This document shows, piece after piece, positions 12,701 to 27,700 of a DNA stretch of 64,000 nucleotides. Every line of letters begins with the position of its first letter. The first letter of the stretch is position 1. The stretch spans positions 9,982,001-10,046,000 of the forward strand of contig NC_046679.1 of NCBI RefSeq assembly GCF_009870125.1. Direction: 5' to 3'. Source of the stretch: Drosophila pseudoobscura (taxonomy: Eukaryota > Arthropoda > Insecta > Diptera > Drosophilidae). The notes under the pieces were generated by a model. It did not search any database. It worked only from the letters and a program-made list of their open reading frames with translations, and was not told where the DNA came from. The translations under genes and the position numbers were made by a program.

Positions 12701-15700
12701 GGTGATGTTAAAAATGATCTCCCAGCTGCCCGCAGAAGTGCACTCCTTTGCCCAGCCCTTCCACCCGCATCTGCCACAACAGCTGGACCACTACCAGCGC
12801 TCCCTGAGCGCCCACCTGGAGGAGATACTTACGGAGCAGGTGCTCGAGCGAATGGCCAGGCCGCTGCAATCAAGACTGGACGTCGTCGAGCGGCAAGTCA
12901 TGGCCGAGACCACGCCCTGGGAGCCCCACTTCCGTTTCGACTGTGAAACGTTGATGGAGTCCTTCCAGCCGGATCTAAGCTTCCACTTTACGTGGGGCCT
13001 GTGCCATATCTGGCGGTGCTTCAGGCAAGTGTTGCCCATTCCCGTGGCGGCAGAGCCTCCCCCACGGTCGCAGCAGAACGGCAGGACGCATCACACATTC
13101 GCCCTGCCAACCATCCATCGAAGCCAGTGGGAGGCGTTGGCATCTGCGGCATGCTCTCAGGGAGCCGTTTCAGTCTTCCTTTTGGCTGGACTTGCGACTC
13201 GCTCTATCAACTGGCGCGTGATTCTCGGTGTCGGCACAGTCATGGGAGCCACCTACCTCAACGAGCTGCTTCGTTGGACTCCCGACGCCCAAGAGCGCAG
13301 CTACAAGACCCAGTACTCGGAGTATCTGCAGCGGAAACTCCGTGCCGGCGTCACGCACATGAACATGATTATTGGGCAGCAGATCTGGCAGCATCTGATG
13401 GTGGCTGCGCGACACTTGAACGCTCAGGCGGAGCAGAACATGGAGGACCTGAAATCACAGATCAAGGAATCGTGCGATTGCATAGAATGGAACAACGAAT
13501 TGCATCTCAAGTTGGTGGATCTCCAGTCCAAGGTGGGTCTGCTAGAGGATCGGCTGAATGCATTCCAGGAGCTTCATATGAGGTCCTGCTCCCCTGCTCA
13601 AGGGGAAAAGGCTTAGGAAATTGTTTAGTTTTTGTTTTAGTTTCATGTTTCAAATTTCGAGAGAATGTTTTTATGTTGAATAAAGTTTGTGTTGGTTTTA
13701 TGGAAAGGTATGATTTATAGCGAATTCAATATGATATATTGTGCTTTTTAGAGCCTTTTTTGATGGAAGAACTTGTTAATGTCCTTTTCATTCGAAGATT
13801 CGAATAGTTTTATAAGAACTTGTAGTGAAGACAGAAACCCACAGTGTTTTAATTAAGAACGGAGTTCTTTCTATATATTGACTTTGAAATAACTGAAAGA
13901 ACTTTCTCCAACCAGAAAACTGAAAATCCTTAGATTAAAGGCACTAAAAAGATGATTTCTTAGGACCATAAAAGTCTTTTGATCTCAAAAATTTCTAAAA
14001 ATTCCCTATATGCACCTCCAAAGACCTTGAAAACCTTTTGTAGTTCTTTGAAAAAACTTTAAAGCAATGCGATTTTCGATTTTCAAGCTTTCTTTGACCT
14101 TTTGTGGAAATCCATTTCGATGCAAATTTGCAAGCCCAATTTTTCTTTGTTTTTTGGACTGTTGACTGCTGAAATTACTTGATTAGATTGTTTTCTCTGC
14201 CTCTGTCGCTTGATGGATTGTACGAGACACACACTCGCACTCACACCACACCACACTGGAAATAAGAACAAGAGAGAACCAGTTTTGCTTCTCTTTTTTC
14301 TCCTTTTTTTTGTGGGTAAAAAGCCAGAGTTGGAGTTGGAGTCGGAGTCCGGAGCTGTACAAAAAAGCCTCCATGTTGAAGCACACACAAATACAATTTT
14401 AAGCCCCGCCCCGCACACACACACACAGAAACGCAGAGGAATATGCACAAAAAGAGAGCCGCATTGCGCATGAACAAAGGCCGCAGCAGCAGCACCAGGG
14501 AGGAAGCTCATATAGTTGTCCCGCTCGCACACACGCAGAGCCCGGCTTGAGCACGCCATTTCTCTTGCGGTGGTTGTGTGCGCGCTCTCTCTCTGCCTCT
14601 GCCGACGCTGGCCGCCATTGGCGCTGCCCGCTGTCTCTGCCTTTGGGCCCGGTTCGGGGTCTAGAATCGTATTTGAATTTTTATAAACTCTCAAGAAACG
14701 TTGGACGTTGGACGCCTGACGCGCGCGCAAACCGTAACCGAAAATCGAAAACCGTAGCCCGTAGCCACCTCCGGACGTCGTGTGGGCGTGGACGTAAGCA
14801 AGGACTTTGACTCCCGTCTTCAAATCGAATTCAGGGACGAACCTGTCAGCATTGGCCAGGTGACATTCCCTCGAATTAAAAGCCCGTGTGCGCTCAAGTC
14901 AAGTGAGGCCTAAAAGTTCTCTAAGCCAACAAAAAGCCGAACAAAATAGGAAGAAAAAACTGTGTCAAACATTAACAAATTACAATAAACTATTACGCTT
15001 CCGTGTGCGAAAAAAAAGTGAAAGTCTGCGGCAAAAATCAAGTTACCAAATCGTATATCGAAAAAAAAAAACCAGAGCTCTCGAGTGTTCGACCATTGTG
15101 CGATTCTAAAAACGCCAAAAACCTCTTTGGCTTCACAATCAAAAGGCATTGCAAAATAACTTAAACCCATTTTCCAACACAACGCAACACAACACACATC
15201 CAAAAACACAATCGAAATTGTGTAAAGAAAAATAAAAGTTGGACAACAAAAAGTTAACGTCTGTCTGTCTGCAGCGGAAACAGCAGACAGATCGGTGGAG
15301 GAGGACTGTGTGTGCCTGTGGACTCTGTCTTTGGTGTCTCCAGTGGTGTGCCATTGTTGATTCTGCAACATTTTGTCTGTCAAAACGTTACATAATTGTC
15401 AAAGTTTGTTTGTTGGCCAAGAAAAATATCAACAACAATCAGCGATTTGTTGCAACAATTTGTGTTCAATCTTTTCACAAAAGACAACAACAATCAACAG
15501 TGTGGTGGCGCTTGTGTTTCTTGGATTATACACATCGTATGCGAATATTTCGCAGTTATCATCATCATCGACATCAGCATTGCAGCAGCACTACATCTGA
15601 GCCAAAGGTTCGTAATGATCCCTCTGAACCTCATGGAGGAGTGGATACAAAAAGTATGGACTTTAGTCAAAAATATATGGGTTTACAGTTGAGAACCCAC

Positions 15701-18700
15701 CAGAAATGGAGATCTTTACCTGTACTGTAAAGGATAACTATTTGTATAAGGATCGGTCGTGGATTGTACTGAACGAATGACATGTCTCGTTCAAAGATTT
15801 ACTCGAAAAAGTGACACGTTTAATGCCATGTTTGGAGTAGAAACTAATCCTTAGAATACTCGACTCCTGCATTCAATCGATTCCAATCACATAGTAGTTG
15901 ACTTGAGTGATTTCAATCTATAATAACCAGCATGCCTTTTGATTTTGGCAGAAGTCACACAAAAACTGAGAAAACCACCCCTATGAGCGATACTCAGTCA
16001 TGCACACGGCTTGTATTTGTTGCTGCATTCTCGCTAGACACCTTTTTGAGCCCTTTGCGCGTACTGAAGAATACCTCTCGAAGCCATGGAAGCATGCCTA
16101 CCGCTCACATAGATGATTCCAAAGAGTACTTAAAACATTTTATACATTCCATAGATGAAGGAAATATTATTTCAGATTCATGATTGAATCAATCAAACAC
16201 TTGAATCGTAGCTTTGAATGGATTCTGATGATTTCCGTTTGACAATTGGCAACTAGCTAAGCAACTAGTTTGAGTGTTTATGAATTAGTTTTCATATCCC
16301 AACATGAACAAAACTAGTTGGAAAACTTTTAAGCCATTTGAAACTCCTTATAGGGGTTTCTTTGGATAAAGAAAGATCTGAAATATATTTATCTGCTGCC
16401 TCAAAGAGAATGTTGTCTCTGGTTCTTCTTATCTCTTCTTATCTCAAAGTTCTCTTTTAGAACTGCAAAAATTCAGCGATATGAGGAAACCGTACAAAAG
16501 TTCCTAAAGTAATAACTGTTTACATTTGAATAAAATGTTACAAGTTGCAACTCTCGAAAACTGTACCTTCAGCCGCCGCAAAGTATTTCCCCTCAAATCA
16601 AGGAATGTTCCAACGATTTCTCACTGTTTTTAAGGATTAACAATCTTCACTGAACAGCCACTACAATAATCCTGGCTTCAACTAAAGCACACACTTTCTT
16701 AAGTGGCTGCTTAACCTTGTTCGATTAGGTCTATAATCTATGCAAACACTAGCCCACTCCCACTCTCCCAATGTGTGTACATACCACCCCCTTGTATGGT
16801 ATCGTATCGTAGAGTAAATATCAAGTAGCCGTCGGGTGTTTAGTGTTCAATCAACCCCATTAGCGGCTCCATTACGGGGAACTCCCTTCCTTCCTTCCTT
16901 CCCGCAAACATCCTGCAATGGTAAACCGGCTACTCCTTTTTCCATCGCTCCTAACAAATTGAGCAAACAATTGCTGGGGCCCCCATCAACGCCTCTTTTG
17001 ACCAGGGCTCACACCTTGTGTCGCCTAATTGCTGGTGACAGACGGCGGACAGCGGACGGTGGACGGTGGACAGTGGACAGTTCCTGGCCGAGACAAAACA
17101 GAAACCACGAACCCAAATCGAATAATATTTTCGTTTGTGGTTAAAGCCACAATGCGAGCGAACCAAAACAGAAAAAAGAAACGAAATGAAATGAGAGACA
17201 AACAACCAAAAGACCAAAAACGATAAGCAAACAATTCCCAAACCAAAAAAAAGAAGAAAAAACCATTCGATTCCACGGACAACGGACAACCCACACGACG
17301 GACACCACACACAAAATTAACGGGCCACGAACTGTTACCAAAAAAATACGAGGCAGAACCCTCCTAAAATAACAGGCCAAGAGATCCCAAAAAAAAACAT
17401 GGCCAGAACAGAACGTTGGCATAGACCCAAAATGGTTGTGGAATTGGAAATTAGAAGAGCGGGAGGGCAGGGAATAGGCTGTGTGCTGTGTGCTGGTGGT
17501 TTTGTAACCAATCGTAAGAATAACAAAATATTTTTGGTAGAACCAAGAACCAGATCTTCTCCCACTCCGGACTCCGGGGCCCATCTGGAATGTTTATTCT
17601 AATTTTTGTTTGACCCAACTCAAGTGCCAAGCCAAAGGTCGTGAGGCGTCGTCGTCGTCACAGCACTTGAGTCAGTCTCCCTCCCTCCCTCTCTATCTAT
17701 CTTTATCTTTCTTTCTTTCGGCCAAGTTGCGCCCTCTTTTACCTTTACACTTTATCTAGATGTTTGCCCACGTCTGGCCATGGGTCTCCCGCTTCTTGGA
17801 ATTCCCAGAATTCCCGATGTTAAGTAGTCATTTTCTGATAGCATTCAATCGAAGTAAACCCTCAATTTCCTTCGAATTTTCCCAATGCAAATATTTGACT
17901 TTTATCAATATTTATGTAGGAAAACTATTGTCCCAAAAGGGGAGGCTTTAATCAATGCTTAAGGCTATTATTTGAAGATCTCTCCCAGCCTGTCATAACC
18001 CATCATTAATTAAAGAGCAATCGCTGGGAGAGTGGGGGGGAGCAGGGGAGGCCCCGTAGGGAAATCTCGTTCATTTATTGCAATATTTTTCAGCTGCTTC
18101 CGTCAGTTGGAGAGAGATCTTTCAGAGATCACGTTTATATGATTATGATTAATGATCATCGTGCACTCCACTCCAGTCTCGGACTTTAGTTACTGTCTAT
18201 CTTTTGTGATCTTTCCGCTCCCACAGGAAAAATGCTACTGTTTCGGGCCCCAGGAGATTTTTTTGGGCCACTTTCTGTGGCAGTAAATTGATCGCTCTCT
18301 GGGGAAATGGAAAAGGTAGCTCCAGAGACAGGAGCAATCCTATTCAAATGATCAAAATATTTGTGTATATTTTCTTTGCTTTTGATTGGAAAACAATAAT
18401 CATGTTGTGGGTCCAAGGGGAATGCCAGATCACGTATTACGATTATGGGAAATGATATTTGGAGAGATCTTTGGAATATGAAACAAAGAAAGATCATTCT
18501 TGGGAAATGGGAAAGTTTGTCAAGAGAAAACTCCTTTCTGAACCTCATGGCTAACATTATTTTCATTATCCTTTCTTCACTCTAGGTGAATACATTCGCT
18601 TGCCCCTGGATGAGCTGTTGAACGACGTGCTCAAGCTCTCTGAATTCCCCCTCGAAGACGAGGTAAGTCTTTTCTACCCTTGGAATAGCCTTGGAACATC

Positions 18701-21700
18701 ATTTAATCCATCGCCATCTTGTAGTTAACCAACGATCCGGATGCTTCGACATCGCAGGCTGCTGCCGCTTTGAACGAGAACCAATCGCAACGGATCACCT
18801 CCGAGACGGGTGAGGATCTGCTGACTGCCGAAGGAGTTGCTGTCCAGCAGCGAAAGATCAATACAGACGGCAGGAGTACCCGCACCAACAGCGGCCAGAG
18901 CGACTTCAACGATTCAAGCGACAATTTCCCCCTGTGCGACTTTGACGATCTGCAGAGCTCCGTGGGCTCGCCCCTCTTCGACTTAGATGACGACGCCAAG
19001 AAGGAGCTAGACGAGATGTTGCAATCCAAGGCACCGCCCTACCCCCATCCCCATGCCCATGACCATCCCCACGCCCACGGCCACCCCTACGCGCATCCGC
19101 ACAGCCACCACCATGCCGCTGCAGCCGCCGCGCATCACCACCACGCCCATGCCCACCATGCCGCAGCCGCAGCTGCCGCCCACCAGCGGGCCGTGCAGCA
19201 GGCCAACGCCAACTATGGCGGCGTGGGCAGTGCCCCGGGCAGCGCCTTCCAGCGCCAGCCATCAGCTGCCGGTGGATTCCATCATGGCCATCATCAGGTA
19301 GGCATCAGAACATATCACATCAGATCAGGAATGCATTGATCTTAATCCCCTGGTCGCCCTACCGAGAGGGGGGGCCCGGGGGACTCTACTCTACAGACAG
19401 CTGTATATTTATTTATAATTTGATGCGGATGCTCTTCGATTCAAGTGCTGCCATCCGTTGATCGCTCTGAATGTGTATGTACACGGGTCTATATATATTC
19501 TGTAGAGGTGTTTGTGGATGTCAGAGGCGTGCAAGAGGATTTTTTTTGTGGGTGAGAGGGTTTCAAGCCTTTGGTTTTACCTTTTTCCATTGGGTCCAGG
19601 TCTCCTCGATCACGTTTGAAAGCGAGAGGTCGCTGGAAATAAAACAGCTGACTTTCTGTAGAATCTTTCTTCCCCAAATCGATTTTTAGCGAATCGAAGA
19701 GTATTTTTCTTCGTTTTCAACACGCGTTGGAGTTTTGAACTTGTGCCCATCCAATCAGCTGTTTTTGACGTGTCATTTCATCGAAGTATCGATAAATTTC
19801 TGGTATATTATTTCAAATAAAACCATAATCAGCCACGGAGAGTGCCTTTCACGTCATTCACATGCTATAATGTGCGTCTTAACTTTATTTCTGTACAATT
19901 ATCGAACAATTTTATCGAATTATCGATGACATTTTAGAATATTTTTAAGGAATACTAAAATCCAGCGTCACACGTCAATACCTTTACCATATTTTCTAAA
20001 AACTCGGACATATTTTGTTGAATAGGGGGTCCTACGCCCCAGTTTCCTGCATATGCATACACACACAAACCCACACACACGTGTGTAATCATTCAAGGAT
20101 CATTTGCACATGGCTTTCGTTATTCTTATTCTTCTTGTGCTTCTCCCTCTTCTCGTACTTCTTGTGCTTCACCTCTGCTTTTGTCGAGTGTCTCTTCTTC
20201 CTTCTTCCCTCTGTCTCTCCCTTTGAATGCTTCACGTGGTCCCCACTCCACCCCACCCGACAGAGACCCTTCCTTCTTGCAGTGTTCTGTTGGAGCACTT
20301 GATCTTGGGTCTCCACTGCTTGCTTTTGCTCTCTTGAGGCAAGCTGGAGGAGCTGTTGTTTGTACAAAAGCTTGAAATCTGGTTTTACATGTGCTCCCCC
20401 CCTATCCTCTCCTCCCCTCACCGCTCTCTCCACACTCGCTCTGTTAGCCGCTTTTATTCCGTTGCCAGCCAAGTTCGTCAATCAAGCCACAATCTTGGCT
20501 CGGCTCCTCTTCTTCTTTCCCTCGAACTCTTGTCTGCCTCTGACGGTTTTTTTTACCCCTCGTGCTTTTGTTGTAACTACTCATCAAAAATGTACAACAA
20601 CCGGCCACGAAAATTATGATTGTGAGGCGAATGCGAGCAACGTAAAAATAATATATACCTACGGATATACGTACATGTGTATAGGTTTATATATAGGTTT
20701 GGTTTTGCTTGGAGTCTGTCTCCCATCTTGCTTTGCAGACTCTTCTCTTCAGTTTTATATGAGGTTTTCCAAAGATTTTTCTCGACTTGTTTGTGTTGTT
20801 CTCGACCCTACACTCTTTCTTCCTTACCTCTCTCTCGCTCTGGAGCTATTTTCGGATGTCTTTTAGTGGTTCTTTTTAAGAGAACTTTGCCTCTGCAGAT
20901 CACAAAACTTTTGCTTAGAGGATCTTAGTGATCCTCGGACTCCAAGTTTGTACAAACTTTTGTGAATATTTTCCTGACGCTTCGAACCCTGCTCGCCTAA
21001 GCCACCGCAAATCTGAGCTCAAAACAAGTGCGCAACAACAACTACTGCAAACAGTAGCAGCTTGAATGAAATTCTCTATCTCTTTCCATCTCTCTCTCTC
21101 TGTTAGTGGTTGACAAAAGCGACACGACACACACCACAACAATGGCCGCAAGAACGCAGTGTGCGAGAGCGAGCGAGGCGTCGAAGCAGTCACGAAGTCA
21201 GCGACAAATTACCGTAAAGTCTCTTCTTCTCTCTTCTGCCGGTAGCAGCTCTGTGGTGCGTTGCGGTCGGCAGAGGAGGAGGAGGATTAACCCTAGACAC
21301 CGCACTGGGAGATTCCCGTTCCGTTCCATTCCGTTTGATGTGGTGCGTCGCAGTTTTTGTGAATGCACAGCAGGTTGTCTCCGCTGTCTCTTTGCGGCAA
21401 AGCCATTTAATGAGCAAGATGATCTGTTGATCTGATGGCAGGCTCTTCGCAGGAAGTGCGTTGGCTAAATCCACTCTCTCTCTCTCGTGTCTCTCCTGTC
21501 TCTGGGGGGACTAACTGTTAAACAGAATGTGTCATTAGCATAGGGTTTTGTTTTTTCTCTAGCTCACTGATTCCCTTTGATCCTAGCGTCCGTCGTGAAT
21601 GATCAATGATCCATCAGGTGGATCGAGGGATTGTTCGTCGTGGATCATTATGTAATGTACATATGTGCTGCCAGCTTCCTGAAAGTATTCCATTTTGCCG

Positions 21701-24700
21701 CTACCGCGCGCTGTCTTTGTGTCTATCTCTGTCCCTTGGTGTCTCTCTCTCTCGCTCTGCCTCCCACTTGGCTGTTAATTGCAATCACGGGTTAAGCTCC
21801 TCTCTGGGAAGAGGGAGAGGGAGTACCGGCGGCGCCTCCGTTCATTACCGGACACTTTTGTTGCTGTTGATTTTGTGTACTCTTTTCTATCAATAGGTAT
21901 TATGATTTTGATACAATATTTGCAACGTAGAGAAGAAGCGTTTTCCACTTTATCAATCAATAGTTTCTCCAGCTCTCTAGCTTTAAAAGGTTCCTGTTCC
22001 TGGTTTTCATACAGTTTATAAGTCGGAATTCACTAATATCAGATCGCTGTATCGTATAAAACCGTGAAAACGATCGTTTGGAATACAAGTCTGTACGGAA
22101 AACTTTCTTGCCTCTTACGACATGGCCACCAAGCATCAGAAATCGCCTTTGAATATGTTTCTACCTAGCTAAAACTGATTCGATCAAAGTATAATATATA
22201 TCCCTGATATGTACCTGAATTAAGGCCAAAAAACAAGGTGAAGAGACCATGTGTCATATCTAAGCTAAGCTCCATACAAATCGGAAAACTTTCTGAACAT
22301 TACTTCTTAAGTTATTACGGCCGAAATCAACCAAACAATGGTTTCAAGTATTACTTCATAGTTCTGCTCAATTTCATAAACATCGGAAGACCATATAAAC
22401 ATCAGCTCTTAAGATATGACAACAAGCTACAATTGCGAGTATTAGTTCATTATTCAAAAGATCTAGATGGTCATATATATATAGCTACATATCTTATAGC
22501 TACCATCAAAGCAATGTGTCATTAAGAAGGGTATCAAAGGGGCCTGCCCCCAAAGCTGGCTTTCTTTTCCTATTTGCTTTTGCTTTGTGTTTTTTTTGCA
22601 CTTTGTGTCTCTTTCGTTTTTTGTGTCGCATGCAATGTGCCACTTGACTTTTCCTCATGGGTCTGTGGCAGGGGGCCGTCCGGCAAAGTGTTTATTGAAT
22701 TCGGTGGCACTTTGCCGTCTCAGCGCTGCAGTCCCCCCCGCCCGCCTTGATTGCATCTGTGGAGCGGAGACCAGCAGTAGCCCCTGCAATTAAATCTCCA
22801 TTTAGCGCCGCGCGCGAATTACAGAAAGAAGCACAAAAAATTCAGCTCTTAATGTCTGTCCCTTGCCACTGCCACCGTGTCACACCCTTCTCCCCCTCCT
22901 AATCGCCTTGCACGGCTTTAATTATGTGAATTTTAAATATTTGCAAAAAACTTAACGCTGAAATCAGCGCAGCAGCAGCAAAAAAAATTTTATTAATTAT
23001 TTTACAGCATCTCTGTTGTTTTTCTTCGTACTTTTGCCTCTTTTTTTTGTTAAATTTTTTAATTCAATTTATGTAAACACGGTGGAGAGGGCTCAGAGAT
23101 TGAAGCTGTGATGGGATTCCGCTTTGTGCACACACATAAATCAAGTTAATGACAAAAAATATTGTATCAAGTGTACATGGGAGGGGTGTAGAGGTGATTC
23201 AGGAGGGGTAGAAGTTGTGCGGGGTTAGACATTGATGGAAGGTGGCATACTAGCACTTCGTTAAACACAAACTAAGCCACAAGACAATCTATAACGCCAG
23301 CTAGCTGATGTCTTTGGAGATCTGTGATTCCCCCGCGATGCCATTGATGGATGGCAGATTTCTGAGAAAAGCTTGAACATACCTACAATACATCAAATTT
23401 ATTGTTTTATAGTAGACAACCTTTTGCAAATTATTCCTCATTAAATGCATTTAATGCTCATTTTGGATACAAGTCAATTTTGGCTCGAAGATCTCAGTGA
23501 TTTCTAATGCAATTTCAGTTAATGATTCCCACAATATTCTCATTATTCTGTATGAATCATCTACCAGCTCAGCTACAATGTATACTTCAAGTGTTTTCAA
23601 GTGCCAGACTTCATTAAGAAATACAAAGAGAAGCTATTGGGGGGATTCACTTTTGATTGATTCAGTTTTAGATATGAAGAAAGGGGAGATGAAATAATAT
23701 GATAATAATGAAATATTGAAGAATTGCATTGCAAAGTATCAGGGATAACTCCTGCTTAAACCAGTTTCAAAACGTTGAACAATTTAGTAAATATCTGCCG
23801 TCTTGGCATCCTCCTACACTTCAACATGTGCAACAGCATTGGGTAAGGACTGGAGATATGACTCTTAAGTGATTTTCAAACGTGGTTCAAAAACGTGAAT
23901 TGAGGCTTGGGAATTCTGATCAAACTTGTTAGAGCCCACAAGTAGCCACACAAGTAGATGCAGATGTATTCGGGGTATAATCATACTCAATGGGGAATCC
24001 TCTTTAAAAAAACACCCAATCTCGCCATTACGGTCGAAAGATCTATCGATCTTCATATTCACATGCATATTCCACCAAGTTTTGGCCTTATTTCCAAACT
24101 GTATGATTTCTATCTCTAGCTGCATTTTCCCCCTATATCATTTTTGTCTCTGTTGACTTTAAGATTCTAGAATATACAAAGGCATCAGATCGCTACACAT
24201 AAGGAGGAGATTGGTAGCCGATCGGCTACCGTATCTAAGTTGGGAGTTGGATTTTGTGTTTGCGTGTGAGAAGCGTCACAAACAATGGGCTTGGGCTTGG
24301 GTTGTGGCTGTGGCCACAACTAACACCAGAAGTTAATGACAAGACAGTGACAATTCAAATTACACACGAGAGCGCACACACAGATACGGCAAACACTCGG
24401 CTACAAAGATACATGCATAGATACACACTCACACCGATGGATACAAATAGTTGACTACTGGCTGGAGGTGTACGCCCAATGCTCGTCTCCGACTCCTACC
24501 TGAAGTGCGGCTGAGCACATACCTGTTTGCAGTGCAGGAGCGTGTTGAAGCATTCATTAGATACACACAAACACACACACAGATGCAGAGGCAGGTTGTT
24601 TGTTCAGCCTCTCGTTCATACCACGAGATGTGCATCCATCCAAGCAACAATCCATCCATCCATCGGTGTGTACGACGATGCCTGGGCTACTGTCAGTCAA

Positions 24701-27700
24701 TGCTTGGCCTCAACGCGCACAGGATCGATCCACCATCAACAAAAAAAAAAACCTCTCTTTTGTCGGAATTTCATTTCGTGTCGATCGGCAACGTTTCGGC
24801 GCTTTTTCTTTGACACCTACTCGCTGTATCCGACGATCTGTATCTCTGCAATGTCAATGTCAAAGTGCATCAGCATCAACGTCAGGCCCATGTACGAGTA
24901 TCTCTGAAAGATCTTAATTGCGGTCGGTCCCAGCATTTAGCATTAACAAATTGGAGGCGAAGGATCACAAAGAAGGAATCGGAATACCAAGCGATCGTGT
25001 TGTGTGTGTGCCTGTCTGTGTGTGTGTGAAGTGAGTAAAGTGCTTTAATGATAAGTGGGGGAGCATACGCCCACGCATGCGCAGACTCCTGGAAGTATGC
25101 AAAGATCTCGGAGGGCTCCGGGCTCTGCGTCTGTCCGCCTCTGGAATTAGTTAAACAAATAAATAAAACCCTGCAATAATTAATAATAACAAAAGGCGGC
25201 CTAATGAAGTCGTAGTTGTTGTTGTTACTGTTGCTGGAGATCAGATCGTCGTCTCACGATCTCGCTGTGGCATGGCCTGTCGATCACCAAAGATATTTAC
25301 AGGAAAAATAATAATAAAATAAAAGACAGGCCCAGACGCAGAGAGACCGGTGCCAGAGGCTGGTGGGGGGCTCTGGAACCCCAGAGCCAGACCCAGAGCC
25401 AGAGCACTTGTCAATTTCAAAGATACGAAACTTTATTTCAATTTCATGTTGATCGATCTCTTGTGGGCCCCCAACAGCAACCAAATCGCCGGATTGATAC
25501 ATTGTGCACGTTTTTTGGCTTACCAAATCGCTGCTACCCCTCTCACTCCCCCCCCTCCCCCCTCCCCCAACAACAACATCAGCGGACAGGCGGGGTCTGG
25601 GAATCTCAGAGATATTGTTACTTGTAGCGCAATTCGAAATTAGTTTATTGTTGTGCACGAGAGTCTCGGATTTCTAGAGAATTTCGTGGCGCATTGGGAT
25701 GATGATTGATCGCTTATTGATACATATTCCATAATGCCAGCGCATGGAACCCTTCTCACCTTGTTAATACATCAACACAGCCCAGCAGCCGCTATGCGAG
25801 TACTCCTCGCTGATGAAGGATCAAACGTATTAATCACTGTCCCCCCATCCTTGGGGCACTCTTCTCTCTCTTGCAGAGCCGCATGCCGCGCCTGAACCAC
25901 AGCGTGTCGATGGAGCGTCTTCAGGACTTTGCCACTTACTTCAGTCCCATACCCAGCATGGTGGGCGGGGTCTCGGACATGCCGCCCTACCCCCATCATC
26001 CGCACTATCCCGGTTACTCGTACCAGAGCAGTCCTTCGAACGGCGCCGCCGGCGGTGGTCCCATCCCTCCAGTGCCCGGACAGCACGGCCAGTACGGCTC
26101 CCCGGCCACTGCGGCGCTGCAGCCCCCACCACCACCGCCGCCACCACACCATGCGGCCATGTTGCACCACCCGAATGCGGCGCTGGGCGACCTCTGCTCC
26201 GCCACCGCCGCCAGCGGACAGCCCCACTACGGGCACAATCTCGGATCGGCCGTCACCTCCAGCATGCACCTGACCAACTCCAGCCACGAGGCGGAGGGAG
26301 CCGCTGCCGCAGCGGCCGCCGCCGGTAATGCCTACAAGATGGAGCACGACCTGATGTACTACGCGGTAAGTGGTGATCGATCTTTGTTAGTGAAACGATT
26401 GCTAATCGATTATCTTGTATCGTTTCAACAGAACACTTCCTCGGACATGAATCAAACGGATGGCTTCATGAACTCGATTTTCACCGATGAGGATTTGCAA
26501 ATGATGGACATGAATGAGAGTAAGTACAGCCATCAAGCATAGATTCACTTTTAGCAGGGTTTACCGATCTCATTTACTGCAAATTCGCCTTAAATGCTTT
26601 CAATGTCAAATGGTCGCTCCCTTTTTGGTAAAAACTTCCATTTCTAGTTTCCCTAAAAGCGTTTTCCCCTTTATTATTTCAAAGTTGAAAGCTTTTGAGT
26701 CAACACACACACACGTTTTCAACGAGAGAGCTTTGACTCGCTCAGATCACATAAAGCTCACTCAAAGCAAGCACTGAGAACAGAACAATAGGAACAGATA
26801 AAACCTCCCTCTCTCTCACACAACTCGCCAACGATTTTTTGCCGTAGCCGAGTTCTTGTGTGATAAGCACATCATACAATTAGAATTTTGCTCTCTCGAT
26901 CGCTCTCAGGTTTCGCGTTTACTTTGGATGACAAATAATTCGTCGTTTGGCGGACACACAGCACACTCACACAGATAAATACATTCATTCGCATACACAC
27001 CCAACGGGCGCGAAAGAGTCGGAGCAAAGCAAAGCGACAAGAACAGAGCAGGGCAGAGCAAAGCAAAGCGGCGCAGAGCAGCAGCAGCAGAGCAGAGTCG
27101 CCACCGAGCGCCGAAGTCAAATCATTCGAAAACGAACAATCACGAACAAAAGTAAAGTAAATATTAGAGCCGAAAACGAGAAATGAAACAAATAAAATTA
27201 TAGTATAAATCAAACAACAAAAATATAGCAAAATCTATTACGTAGAGACAACGTGCTGCGGATCGACACTAAATATAATTAACGTAATTGATTTAATAAG
27301 TGATTTAATGACGCATTTGGCACAAATTTAAGATAACTATTCCACACGATCGTGCTCGCGCTCTCTCTCTCTGCTGCTCCCCTTTGTGTGCGCTTGTGTG
27401 TATGCACAACGAATTTAGAACGGTTGATGACGCGCGTGAGTAACGCATCCGAAAAAAAGACACTCTTGATCGCTCTCGTCGCGTAGACCAAAAACGGGAT
27501 CGTGCTAAAAATCCAACAGGTGAGAGTGAGAGCATGCTCCAGGGTGGATGCTGTGCTGTGCTATGTGGGTGTGAGTGTATGGGAGGGTGGTTATTTATAA
27601 AAAAAGAGCAAAAGCAACAAAAAGCTCAAAAGCCCATTTGAAATATTGACCGCGTAACAATTTTTTCATTAGTCATGCCGCACGGCGATCTTTCTGGTGT

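Noticed and set aside
14083..14823. 246-residue minus-strand frame between fzo and the CncB leader
   Set aside because: Low-complexity, made of GT/CA and CT runs on the complementary strand, with no domain.
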